Positions 6,626 through 13,346 of a stretch of DNA of 22,090 nt are shown here, in pieces. Where the stretch lies: positions 1 to 22,090 of the IMG/VR virus record IMGVR_UViG_3300037491_000133, one strand, 5' to 3'. The stretch comes from a virus. Under the pieces are notes generated by a model. The model was not told the DNA's origin and searched no databases. It was given only the letters and a program-made list of their open reading frames with translations. The translations under genes and the position numbers were made by a program. How positions within the stretch are numbered: the first letter of the stretch is position 1; the number at the start of each line of letters is the position of its first letter.

Positions 6626-8136
6626 CACGAGCTCCGTAGTGCGGATCCGTTGCGCATCGCCCGGTTGATCGCACTGACCAAAAGGCTTCCGTTTGACTGG
6701 AAGAATTTCGCTACGGATTGGCTGTCCATCGCCGACACGTTAAACATGACGTTGGCCCCACCTCCCGCTCCCCCGCTGCCGGCTATCATTGTTTGCAGTC
6801 CTTGGCTGATGTCTGCCGGGAGCACCATCTCATTCGTGTGCAGCATCGCGAGTGAGGTCGAGGGAACCATCCAGCCGCCTTGGGCCGACGGCACGATCCC
6901 GCCGTGCTCGAAGCTGAACAATGATCCGATACCCTTAAACAGGCTGCTGAAAAGACCGCCTCCCGAAAACAAGCTGCCAAGACCCAAGGCTCCGAAAAGG
7001 CCGCCGGAGCCGAATAGCCCCTGCGAGATCCCGCCGCCGGCAATCGCCTCGCCGGCGCCGGTAACCCCACCCGAGAAATCTTGATCGGCGCTCCCGCCGG
7101 TGCCCCCAACCAGGCTTGCGCCGAGCGATTTTCCGAGGCTGCCAAGGATGCCGCCGACCGCGGAATTGACGAACTCGGCAATGATCGACTGCGCTAAGTT
7201 GGACAAAGCCTTTTGCACGGTGGTCGTGCCCATGATGATTCCGGTGATCGAGGTGTCCAACGCGCGCTGGATCGGCTGCAACAGGCTTTGCCATTGTTTT
7301 TGACTGTCTTGAACGGCTTGGGCGTCGAGCTTGTCCTTGTCGGCCAGGTATTTTTCGTAGGCAAGCTCCTCCTGCTCAGTCAGTTTTTCCTGCTGCTGGG
7401 CGTCGTCCGCGGCGGCAGCCAGCTTTTTTTCATAGAAATCCTGCTGGAGCGCCCACTCGGTATCGAGCGCATCCTTGAGTTGTGCAATCTCCTCGCTCGT
7501 CGAGATTTTGCCGAGCTCGGCCTCCTCCTCGATCGCCGCCTTCTTACGCGCATAGGCAGCGTCGGTGATTTTTTCGTCGGACGAGAGCGCGGCAAGCGTG
7601 TCCCGCTCGTTCTGTATGGCTAGCTGTTTTTCGAGCTGATAGACATTGCTCTCGACCGCGAGCTGTTCTTTCGACCCTGCTTCGGTTAATGCTTGCTTAT
7701 CCTGCCAAAACGCCAACTCCTCAGCCTTTGAGTCGCTAAAGAACGACTGCTCTTCCGCGAGTTGACTTTGCAGCTCGGCGCGCCAGGTTTGCAGCCGGTT
7801 AGCGGCACCGCCGCCGCCTTGCGTCCCGCTTTTTGCCTGCTGACTGACCGAAATCCCGGGCTGCTGGTTGGCGGCATTGCCGGATTGGCTGATCGCGCCG
7901 CCAACGGAACCGGCAAGTCCGGCGGTTCTCGCTTGCAGCGCGCTGATTGTCGATCCGATCTGCGCGGCGGCGGCTCCGATATGGGCCTGCGCCTGTTGCG
8001 CCGCGGTCCCGAGATCGGCGAAATGGACCTTCATCGCCCCGGTGGCCGCCTCTACTGCGTTGGCGGCCTCTTCCATTCCGGACTGAAGCTCGTCGGTCTG
8101 AGCAGAGATGGCAACGCTGGTTTCGATATCCGCCAC
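6625..8136 (-). CDS. Tail tape measure protein (short, lambda family)
   Basis: The 503-aa protein sits between the tail assembly chaperone pair and the distal tail gene, the fixed position of the tape measure. Residues about 115-300 are a long charged helical coiled-coil region with many Glu, Lys and Gln. The C-terminal part is Gly/Phe/Leu-rich and hydrophobic (TSITGIIMGTTTVQKAL, then repeated GLFGALGLG-type turns). It ends with the characteristic FEHGGIVPSAQGGWMVPS and TNEMVLPADIS segments. The start is GTG at 8136, chosen because AAGGAG lies about 6 nt upstream; no better start exists nearby. By the usual rule of about 0.15 nm tail per residue, this would give a tail of roughly 75 nm. It acts as length ruler and is ejected with the DNA. 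Confidence 0.9.
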   Translation of the reverse strand: MADIETSVAISAQTDELQSGMEEAANAVEAATGAMKVHFADLGTAAQQAQAHIGAAAAQIGSTISALQARTAGLAGSVGGAISQSGNAANQQPGISVSQQAKSGTQGGGGAANRLQTWRAELQSQLAEEQSFFSDSKAEELAFWQDKQALTEAGSKEQLAVESNVYQLEKQLAIQNERDTLAALSSDEKITDAAYARKKAAIEEEAELGKISTSEEIAQLKDALDTEWALQQDFYEKKLAAAADDAQQQEKLTEQEELAYEKYLADKDKLDAQAVQDSQKQWQSLLQPIQRALDTSITGIIMGTTTVQKALSNLAQSIIAEFVNSAVGGILGSLGKSLGASLVGGTGGSADQDFSGGVTGAGEAIAGGGISQGLFGSGGLFGALGLGSLFSGGGLFSSLFKGIGSLFSFEHGGIVPSAQGGWMVPSTSLAMLHTNEMVLPADISQGLQTMIAGSGGAGGGANVMFNVSAMDSQSVAKFFQSNGSLLVSAINRAMRNGSALRSS

Positions 8137-8204
8137 GCCGTCTCCTTTACCTATAGACTGCGCCCGCAGGCGCCCGTTTCTGCCCGGATCCCTTTCCCGC
8201 CGGG

Positions 8205-8564
8205 CTAGGCCGAGGCTTTGCTTTGCCGGTGCAGCTCGGGAAAATCGAGCACGACGGGACGCAAACCCGCGTGAACGTCACCGCTTGCGAACGACGGCCC
8301 CAATTCGGCGAGCAGTTGTCCAACGTTGGCGTTCAGGTTCGATCGTGCCGTGCCCGGCCGTGTTGCGCGCTCGCGCTGCTCTTTGCCGACCCCGAGATAG
8401 GCCGCGATCATCAGGTGCAGCGGCGGATGGTCGATCCAATACCGCGTCAGCTCTTCGACGTCGAACAGCGTCATCGCGTCGATTATCGGATAGCTGTACC
8501 CGCAGGCGGTGGCGAGCAGGCCATAGATGTCTCCCCAGCGGTCGCTGCGATCGGCGTCGTCGCC
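8205..8564 (-). CDS. Tail assembly chaperone C-terminal extension (gpT-like), made by -1 frameshift
   Basis: This frame lies -1 relative to the upstream chaperone gene and overlaps its end. Slipping at 8570-8564 would fuse the first 109 residues of that protein to 119 residues here, giving a 228-aa product. The joined reading continues through WGDIYGLLATACGYSY and ELTRYWIDHPPLHLMIAAYL, a conserved-looking stretch that an independent start at ATG 8474 would cut. That ATG has no Shine-Dalgarno. The arrangement (tube, G, G-T fusion, tape measure) matches lambda gpG/gpGT. The fusion would bind the tape measure during tail assembly and be absent from the virion. Confidence 0.85.
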   Translation of the reverse strand, partial: GDDADRSDRWGDIYGLLATACGYSYPIIDAMTLFDVEELTRYWIDHPPLHLMIAAYLGVGKEQRERATRPGTARSNLNANVGQLLAELGPSFASGDVHAGLRPVVLDFPELHRQSKASA

Positions 8565-8890
8565 CCCGGGTCTGGCCCGGGGGCTGCGGCTTCCCCCAAT
8601 CGATTTGCCCGTGGCCGCAGACCGGAGCCGGTCAGGACTGCGTTCAGCACCGGCCCGGCATTGCCGAGGTCCAACAGATCTTCAACCATTTCTGGCGTCA
8701 TGTCGGGATAGTTCCGCTGCAAGGCGGAGGCGACGATTTCGAGCAGAACGCCAATTTGCGTTTCACCCATTTGCGCGCCGATCTCGGAGAGCTGGCGGAC
8801 CTTCGGCATCAGCCGGCGCAGCTGGCCCAAGGTCAACGGTGGGACGGTCCATTCCCGGCCGCCCATGGTGATCGCTATGCCTGGGATCAT
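8483..8890 (-). CDS. Tail assembly chaperone (gpG-like)
   Basis: The 135-aa product begins with a short beta segment containing GREWTVPPLTLGQLRRLMPK, followed by helices (IGVLLEIVASALQRNYPDM, then TPEMVEDLLDL). This is typical of phage tail assembly proteins lying between tube and tape measure genes. ATG 8890 has GGAGGG 6 nt upstream. From about residue 100 the zero-frame tail becomes Pro/Ala-rich low complexity, while the -1 frame becomes protein-like. This is what is expected where most ribosomes terminate early and a few shift. It chaperones the tape measure during tube polymerisation. Confidence 0.88.
   Translation of the reverse strand: MIPGIAITMGGREWTVPPLTLGQLRRLMPKVRQLSEIGAQMGETQIGVLLEIVASALQRNYPDMTPEMVEDLLDLGNAGPVLNAVLTGSGLRPRANRLGEAAAPGPDPGATTPIAATAGETSMACSPPPAGTAIR
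8562..8584 (-). promoter_or_regulatory. Programmed -1 frameshift site: slippery CCCGGGG within a perfect hairpin
   Basis: On the minus strand, 8570-8564 reads C CCG GGG in the zero frame (codons 108-109), a canonical X XXY YYZ heptamer. Slipping back one base re-pairs CCC and GGG and enters the gpT-like frame. The heptamer lies in the 3' arm of a perfect 9-bp hairpin: arm GCCCCCGGG (8584-8576), loop CCAGA (8575-8571), arm CCCGGGGGC (8570-8562). The hairpin's role is unknown, because it is opened when the ribosome reads the heptamer. Confidence 0.8.
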
Positions 8891-8936
8891 GCCGCCCTCC
8901 GCCCAGCGGGCTGCCGCCGCCGCGACCTGGTGCTCG

Positions 8937-9683
8937 TCATTCGACCGTGCTCAGATAACCGATTGTCCCCGATGCGTCGGCAAACGCCATGAAGTCCAGT
9001 TCGCTGATCGTCCAATCGTCAATCTTGGTCGGCATCGACAGCTTGTTGGCGGTGCAGGCGTTGAGCCGCAGTGCCGTCCCCTCGCCGCTGTACGTGGTGT
9101 AGAACGTCGCCTTGAAGGTCGGAGTGGTGCCCATCACCTGGTTGGTCAGCGTGAGCTTGTTGCCGCTCGTCGTGATGCTGTAGGTATAGGAGATCAGCAG
9201 TGCTGCGTTTGCGTCGGCCGCGGCGAAGGTGTAAACGCCGGTCGCGAAGTTCACCGAATATTGGCCGGCCGCGGAAGGGGTGGTTACGCGGTTGAAACGG
9301 CGGCCGTTCGCGGCGTAAACCACCCCGAGGTCGTCATTGTAGCTGGACGCGTTGGCGACCGTCACTGTGTAGGGGCTCGCGGCCGGGACGATCGCTGCCT
9401 CAAGTTCCGATACGGCGAATTGACCCGTCGCCGCCGTCACCCCGAAGAAAATGTCGCTGTACAAAAGACCGAGGATCTGCGCGAGTTTCGCCTTTCCGCT
9501 GATCTTGCCCTGACCGCGAGCGATCGCAACGGGAAACTGAAGCTGGCCGTAAAGCTCTTTGTCGGTCCAGTCGAAATCGATTTGAACGTCTTGGAGCACA
9601 CCGAATTGGCGTGGGCCGATACCCGACCCGGTCACATCCGTGCGCTCGCCCCACAGCGCGCCCGACCCGAAGCTGAGCTGCAT
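8937..9683 (-). CDS. Major tail tube protein
   Basis: The 248-aa protein precedes the assembly chaperone pair, the expected place of the tube gene. Its sequence is beta-rich with few charged helices. It has the N-terminal SFGSGALWGERTDVTGSG, then a segment KELYGQLQFPVAIARGQGKI that resembles tube proteins of GTA-type and related siphophages. A Ser/Thr/Ala-rich middle (about 110-175) could be a surface-exposed insertion, and the C-terminal KIDDWTISELDFMAFADASG closes the fold. ATG 9683 has AAGGGAG about 8 nt upstream. A short neighbouring gene ends 1 nt before it. It should polymerise into hexameric rings forming the tail tube. Confidence 0.85.
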   Translation of the reverse strand: MQLSFGSGALWGERTDVTGSGIGPRQFGVLQDVQIDFDWTDKELYGQLQFPVAIARGQGKISGKAKLAQILGLLYSDIFFGVTAATGQFAVSELEAAIVPAASPYTVTVANASSYNDDLGVVYAANGRRFNRVTTPSAAGQYSVNFATGVYTFAAADANAALLISYTYSITTSGNKLTLTNQVMGTTPTFKATFYTTYSGEGTALRLNACTANKLSMPTKIDDWTISELDFMAFADASGTIGYLSTVE

Positions 9684-9684
9684 T

Positions 9685-9927
9685 TTAGATACTCCCTTGG
9701 AAATCGTTCTCCGCTGCCGTCTCTGGCAGGGGCTTCCGCACGCGTACCGGCAGCCGCTTCAGGGCCTCTTTGGCGGCATGCGCCACATTCCAGGCCGCAG
9801 TGTTGCGAGCGACCGCCGAGCCCGGAAAATGATCGGTCCACCAACGCTCGATCACCGCGTCGAGCAGATCGTCCGCTTGTAAGGCTGCAAAAGGTCTCGC
9901 CGGCGGGGCATCACGGTCATCGCTCAT
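9685..9927 (-). CDS. Hypothetical protein, 80 aa
   Basis: I do not recognise this protein. It is soluble, with an acidic start (MSDDRDAPP) and two likely helices: ADDLLDAVIERWWTDHF, then NVAHAAKEALKRLPVRVRK. ATG 9927 is preceded by AAGGA about 9 nt upstream. The gene lies 1 nt upstream of the tail-tube start and 30 nt downstream of the glycosyltransferase gene. It could be a tail accessory factor or partner of the neighbouring enzyme; the sequence gives no proof. Confidence 0.65.
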   Translation of the reverse strand: MSDDRDAPPARPFAALQADDLLDAVIERWWTDHFPGSAVARNTAAWNVAHAAKEALKRLPVRVRKPLPETAAENDFQGSI

Positions 9928-9957
9928 GTCGTCGTGTCCTTGCTGATTGACCTGGGC

Positions 9958-11055
9958 TTATTGACCTGGCCGGCCGCGAGGCGGTTCACCCGGCCGCGGC
10001 AGCGGATGTCTCGGCGGCTTTGGCGGATGGGGTGCGGGATGCGAGACGGGCGGTATTGGCGGCTGCGGATGGGGCGGCCGGTGATGCCGTTCGGGCGGAC
10101 GAAACGTCTGGGCGACAAAATTGTCGTCCTCGCGCCGCGACCGCAGATATTGGTCCCACTCATGCTCGAGCTCGGGCTTGTTGCCGGCAAATTCGAGCAC
10201 GCCCCACATGTTACGTTTTAGATCGGTAATCGGGTCGAAGCCGTGCCGCAGGAACATCTGCCAGCGATCCCAGTACTGGCGATTGACCTTGGCCCCGTGA
10301 AACCGATGCTCGATCGTCCCGGCCACATAGCCGATCCGGCCGTTGACGGCGTGCCTGGCGCGGTGTTGCCAGGCCTCCAGCATCGCCTTGTAGGTCGGCG
10401 AAACGCCGCTCGGAAACGAGCGGCTCGCCATGCCCAGCATCGCCACCGCCTGGTGATGGTCTGCGGCGCCCATCCCGCCATATTCGAAAAGCCCGCCGAT
10501 CAGGTTCAGCGTGTCGCGTCTGATCGCCCACATGTAGCCGGGGTGCGGGTAATGGTGCTGGCCGCCGCCGCCGATCCAGAATTTGTGAAAGTCCTGACCC
10601 TCGCCGACGACGATCGGGTTTCCATGCACGTATTGGTGACAGAACGAGCGCCAGTGATCCTGGTGCGAATCGGCTGGCCCGAGATCATAGCAATCGCGCC
10701 ACGGCTGCACGACCCGGTAATGCTGCAACGCCGCGATCGTTTCCGCCGCCCAGTCGCGGTGTCGCGGAAATACGTCGCTGTCGGACCAGCAGATGTATTT
10801 TGCTTCCGGGCGGCGCTGGATGCCGATGTTCAACAGGCATTCCTTGGTCCATGCCCAGCTATCGGCGCGCACGCCAATGTGGGTCACGGTCCCGGGGATT
10901 TCGCATTCGAAAGGCGCCTCGCCATAAGCGCACTCGATCACCGTCACATCGGCGCCGAGTTCGTGAAGGTGACGCGCCCAATCGACGTAATGCTGATGGG
11001 GCCGGCGCCAACGCAGTGGATTGAACCGCGCGGTAAAGACATGGAGTACGCTCAT
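9958..11055 (-). CDS. Glycosyltransferase (GT-A/GT2-like) with a Pro/His-rich C-terminal tail
   Basis: The 365-aa protein looks like a GT-A fold glycosyltransferase. It has an N-terminal Rossmann-like start (MSVLHVFTARFNPLRW), a DXD metal/nucleotide-sugar motif at Asp91-Ser-Asp93 in ICWSDSDVFP, and an acceptor-side block GGMGAADHHQAVAMLG near residues 192-206 that likely provides the catalytic Asp198. The last 47 or so residues (319-365) are almost only Pro, His and Arg and are probably disordered. ATG 11055 was chosen because it starts the fold; the longer frame to 11229 overlaps the previous gene. It is embedded between tail terminator and tail tube genes, so it may glycosylate a virion protein or modify the host surface. 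Substrate and sugar cannot be read from sequence. Confidence 0.85.
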   Translation of the reverse strand: MSVLHVFTARFNPLRWRRPHQHYVDWARHLHELGADVTVIECAYGEAPFECEIPGTVTHIGVRADSWAWTKECLLNIGIQRRPEAKYICWSDSDVFPRHRDWAAETIAALQHYRVVQPWRDCYDLGPADSHQDHWRSFCHQYVHGNPIVVGEGQDFHKFWIGGGGQHHYPHPGYMWAIRRDTLNLIGGLFEYGGMGAADHHQAVAMLGMASRSFPSGVSPTYKAMLEAWQHRARHAVNGRIGYVAGTIEHRFHGAKVNRQYWDRWQMFLRHGFDPITDLKRNMWGVLEFAGNKPELEHEWDQYLRSRREDDNFVAQTFRPPERHHRPPHPQPPIPPVSHPAPHPPKPPRHPLPRPGEPPRGRPGQ

Positions 11056-11068
11056 GAGCGGTGCGGCC

Positions 11069-11503
11069 TCACACACAAAGGATTTCGACGGGAACGATTG
11101 CGATCGCCTGGTCGCCGAGCACGCCTTCATCGGTCTCGATCTTGCCGGCGATATAGGCGTGCTGAACCATGTCCGGCAAACCGAGGTTCTGAATCCCGGA
11201 CGCCGGAGAGGGCGCCAACGCCTGCTCAAGGGAGTCGAGCAGCGGGTTCAAGATCGACGCCGGCGCTGCATAGGGATCGCTCGAATGCACGTAAATGTAA
11301 AAATCGGCGAAGAGCGTCCATACTGTCGGCGCGCCCAGTGCCTTGACGACCGCGTGCCCGCCCTTTTCGCTCATGAACAACGCGGGCTGCTCGACCGGCG
11401 CTACGTCGGACCAGTGCCGCAGCCGCCGGTTGGCGCTGGCAAAGCTCCAGGCGCGCGAACCAGCGGACCAAAGCGCGCCGTAAATCGCTTCACGGTCGAT
11501 CAT
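11069..11503 (-). CDS. Probable tail terminator protein (RcGTA g8 position)
   Basis: The 144-aa protein lies directly after the HK97-gp10-like gene and upstream of the tail tube, the usual place of the tail terminator (lambda gpU-like, DUF3168-like). Sequence features fit: an N-terminal helix (MIDREAIYGALWSAG), a strand and helix around ALFMSEKGGHAV, a strand WTLFADFYIYV, then ILNPLLDSLEQAL and strands to the end (AIAIVPVEILCV). ATG 11503 overlaps the previous stop as ATGA. It would form the ring closing the tail tube and joining it to the head. The call rests on position and fold impression; similarity is not strong enough to name a family firmly. Confidence 0.65.
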   Translation of the reverse strand: MIDREAIYGALWSAGSRAWSFASANRRLRHWSDVAPVEQPALFMSEKGGHAVVKALGAPTVWTLFADFYIYVHSSDPYAAPASILNPLLDSLEQALAPSPASGIQNLGLPDMVQHAYIAGKIETDEGVLGDQAIAIVPVEILCV

Positions 11504-11982
11504 TGGCTGATTGCCTCGCGTAATGCACTTTCGATGCCCGCCGCAATGTCCGGCGTCATGTCATCGAGCGCCGACCGCAGGAACGACCGCTCCGGCAGAT
11601 CCATTCGCCGGGCGTGCCCGGCGACGCCGATGGTCTCGGCCGCGATCGGGTGGCCAAAAGCCTCCTTGATCTGGCGCAGGCTCGCGCGCACGTTTACGGT
11701 GCCGGAGAAGCCATATTCCTGGGCGGCGGCATAGTTGAGAGCGCTGTATACGGTCGTGTGCACGGCACTGCCGGTATCGTCGACCTGCCCGGCGATGCTC
11801 TGCCTGAGCGCGCCGCTGCGGACCTGCAGAACCTGGCCGCTGAGCTTGTCCTGTTGGACATTGTTTTGCAGGTCGATGCCGAGCTTGGCGATCGCTCGCG
11901 CTATCCCCTGGTTGGCGTCCTGCCGCATCGCGGTCAGCCGACCCAATGCCGCGCTGTCGCCGACAAGGCGGGCCGCGATCAC
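11500..11982 (-). CDS. HK97 gp10-like neck/tail-completion protein
   Basis: The 160-aa protein carries the pattern of HK97 gp10-type proteins: an N-terminal helix (ANQGIARAIAKLGIDLQNNV), then the hallmark KLSGQVLQVRSGALRQSI, a central YAAAQEYGFSG, and a C-terminal PERSFLRSALDDM. Start is GTG at 11982, overlapping the adaptor stop as GTGA; the stop overlaps the terminator start as ATGA. These proteins are found between the head-tail connector and tail terminator and function in head-tail joining or tail completion. Confidence 0.85.
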   Translation of the reverse strand: MIAARLVGDSAALGRLTAMRQDANQGIARAIAKLGIDLQNNVQQDKLSGQVLQVRSGALRQSIAGQVDDTGSAVHTTVYSALNYAAAQEYGFSGTVNVRASLRQIKEAFGHPIAAETIGVAGHARRMDLPERSFLRSALDDMTPDIAAGIESALREAISQ

Positions 11983-12626
11983 AACGCACCCCCGATTAGT
12001 GCCGGGTCGGTCGCGGTCGCCGCCATCATTACCGAATAGGCGGCAATGGGCGCCACGACACGATACTGCTGAAGCAGGGTCGCTATGGGTGCGCTGATGT
12101 CCTTCTGCGAGTAGCTGACCGTCTCGCCACCGCCTACGGCCTTCGAGACCTCGCCGATCCTGGTACGTTCGCGATAGCGAAGCGCCACGAGCTCGATACA
12201 GGCCTGCGCGATCTCCGGCGGCGTCGTCGGGTAGCCGGCGGTATAGGAAAAGGCAATATTCTGCGCCCGCCGGGTAAAATGGTATCCTCGTACCGAGAGT
12301 TGGGTCGGCGAAAATACATAACCCGCCGCCAGTCCGGTGCTCGGCGAAGGCGGCGGCGCCTGCGGGATCGCAATCCCGTCAATCGTCAACGACAGCACGG
12401 CGCAGACCGGAAAGCAGGCGAATTGCAGCTGCTGGCCGCCGGTTCCGTCGCGCACCTCGAGATAATCGGCGACGGCAATTCGTCGACTGAGCCAAACTTG
12501 GATGTATTGACTCGCAGCGGTAATCAACCTCGTCAACAGCGCGTCATCGGTCGGTGGAAATGCGCTTTGCCCGGTTTGCAGCCAGGCCTTTACATCAGCC
12601 AAATTCGTCAGGTCGCCGTATGCCAT
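11979..12626 (-). CDS. Head-tail connector/adaptor protein (gp6-like)
   Basis: The 215-aa protein starts MAYGDLTNLADVKAWLQTG, with a helical N-terminal part (LLTRLITAASQYIQVWLSRR) typical of gp6/gp15-type adaptors that dock under the portal. A beta-rich insertion occupies about residues 60-135, and the C-terminal helix IAQACIELVALRYRERTRIG then SKAVGGGETVSYSQKD is the conserved family end. ATG 12626 overlaps the upstream stop as TGATG; the six-residue extension to 12641 is not needed. It corresponds in position to RcGTA g6. Confidence 0.85.
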   Translation of the reverse strand: MAYGDLTNLADVKAWLQTGQSAFPPTDDALLTRLITAASQYIQVWLSRRIAVADYLEVRDGTGGQQLQFACFPVCAVLSLTIDGIAIPQAPPPSPSTGLAAGYVFSPTQLSVRGYHFTRRAQNIAFSYTAGYPTTPPEIAQACIELVALRYRERTRIGEVSKAVGGGETVSYSQKDISAPIATLLQQYRVVAPIAAYSVMMAATATDPALIGGAL

Positions 12627-12901
12627 CAGGCACGCCCCCACGGGTTCTCATCCTTTGCGGGCGCCATTACCGGCGCCCAGGCGCGCTCGAGCCGTGCGAC
12701 GTCCTCGTACATTTTGCCGCAAGCCGAGCGCGCCTCGTCCGGACCAACCGCTGCGATGAGCAGCGACATCAGGATCGTGCTGACCGCGTCGAGGGCCGCG
12801 GGCCAGCCGTGCGCCGTTGCCGCGTCCGCGACTGCCGGGTTGATGGTCTTTATCGCCTTGCGCACGATGTCGACGTAAACGCCGTCGTCGATCTCCGACA
12901 T
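12626..12901 (-). CDS. Hypothetical protein in neck region, 91 aa
   Basis: I do not recognise this protein. It appears all-helical and Ala-rich, with an acidic start (MSEIDDGVYVDIVRKAIK) and a hydrophobic helix (VSTILMSLLIAAVGPDEA) that is probably a buried amphipathic helix. ATG 12901 has CGGAG about 7 nt upstream. It lies between two well-packed genes and its stop overlaps the adaptor start (TGATG). Small genes at this place often encode head-completion or packaging accessory proteins; that is inference from position only. Confidence 0.7.
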   Translation of the reverse strand: MSEIDDGVYVDIVRKAIKTINPAVADAATAHGWPAALDAVSTILMSLLIAAVGPDEARSACGKMYEDVARLERAWAPVMAPAKDENPWGRA

Positions 12902-12903
12902 CT

Positions 12904-13341
12904 TCAGCTCCGGTCCGAAGGTGGGGGTTCCGGTACCCCGCGCGCAGGCTTTAATTGCTCCTTACGGAGCGTCTGCTCGTCCCGGCTTTCCTGATGCCGC
13001 GCCGGCGTAAAACCGTGCGCCATCAGCTCCATCACCGCCGCGGCCGGGACCAAAAAATCTCCCGCCGCAGTAGCGCGGTATTCGTTGCCGTCGTAGCTGC
13101 AAGCGACCGCTGTATTATGACGAACTCGAACGAGGGGTCCACACCGGACGTCACTCGCCCGTGGCTCCACAGCAGCCTCGGCAGTTCGGTTCAGCACTGA
13201 GAACCCCCCGTTGTTGACCAAGTGAACCGCGACATCTGACGGCACGTTGACCGTGCCGTCGATGCCGACCCGATAGCGCGCCGTACCGTGATTTGCCTCG
13301 TCCTGGCCGAACATGGCGCGGAGTGCTATCAGGTCGGGCAC
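12904..13341 (-). CDS. Hypothetical protein after the capsid gene, 145 aa
   Basis: I do not recognise the family. The product has a short N-terminal helix (MPDLIALRAMFG), a strand-rich part with TVNVPSDVAVHLVNNGGFSV, and a charged, Pro-containing C-terminal tail. Start is GTG at 13341, six nt after the capsid stop; ATG at residue 9-10 (MFGQDE) is an alternative. The Shine-Dalgarno is weak (TGACGGAC). Position between major capsid and adaptor suggests a capsid-associated or head-completion role. I see no gene clearly matching a head-tail stopper in the neck, and this or its neighbour might supply it, which is speculation. Confidence 0.7.
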   Translation of the reverse strand: MPDLIALRAMFGQDEANHGTARYRVGIDGTVNVPSDVAVHLVNNGGFSVLNRTAEAAVEPRASDVRCGPLVRVRHNTAVACSYDGNEYRATAAGDFLVPAAAVMELMAHGFTPARHQESRDEQTLRKEQLKPARGVPEPPPSDRS

Positions 13342-13346
13342 GTCCG

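Noticed and set aside
8205-8474. Independent 89-aa gene starting at ATG 8474
   Set aside because: No Shine-Dalgarno precedes this ATG, and the same frame is protein-like well upstream of it to the slippery site, so a frameshift extension explains it better.
8865-11346. Long plus-strand open frames (8865-9950 and 10243-11346)
   Set aside because: They lie antisense to the tail tube, chaperone and glycosyltransferase genes. Their translations are Arg/Ala/Pro-rich without family motifs, as expected for shadow frames in GC-rich DNA.
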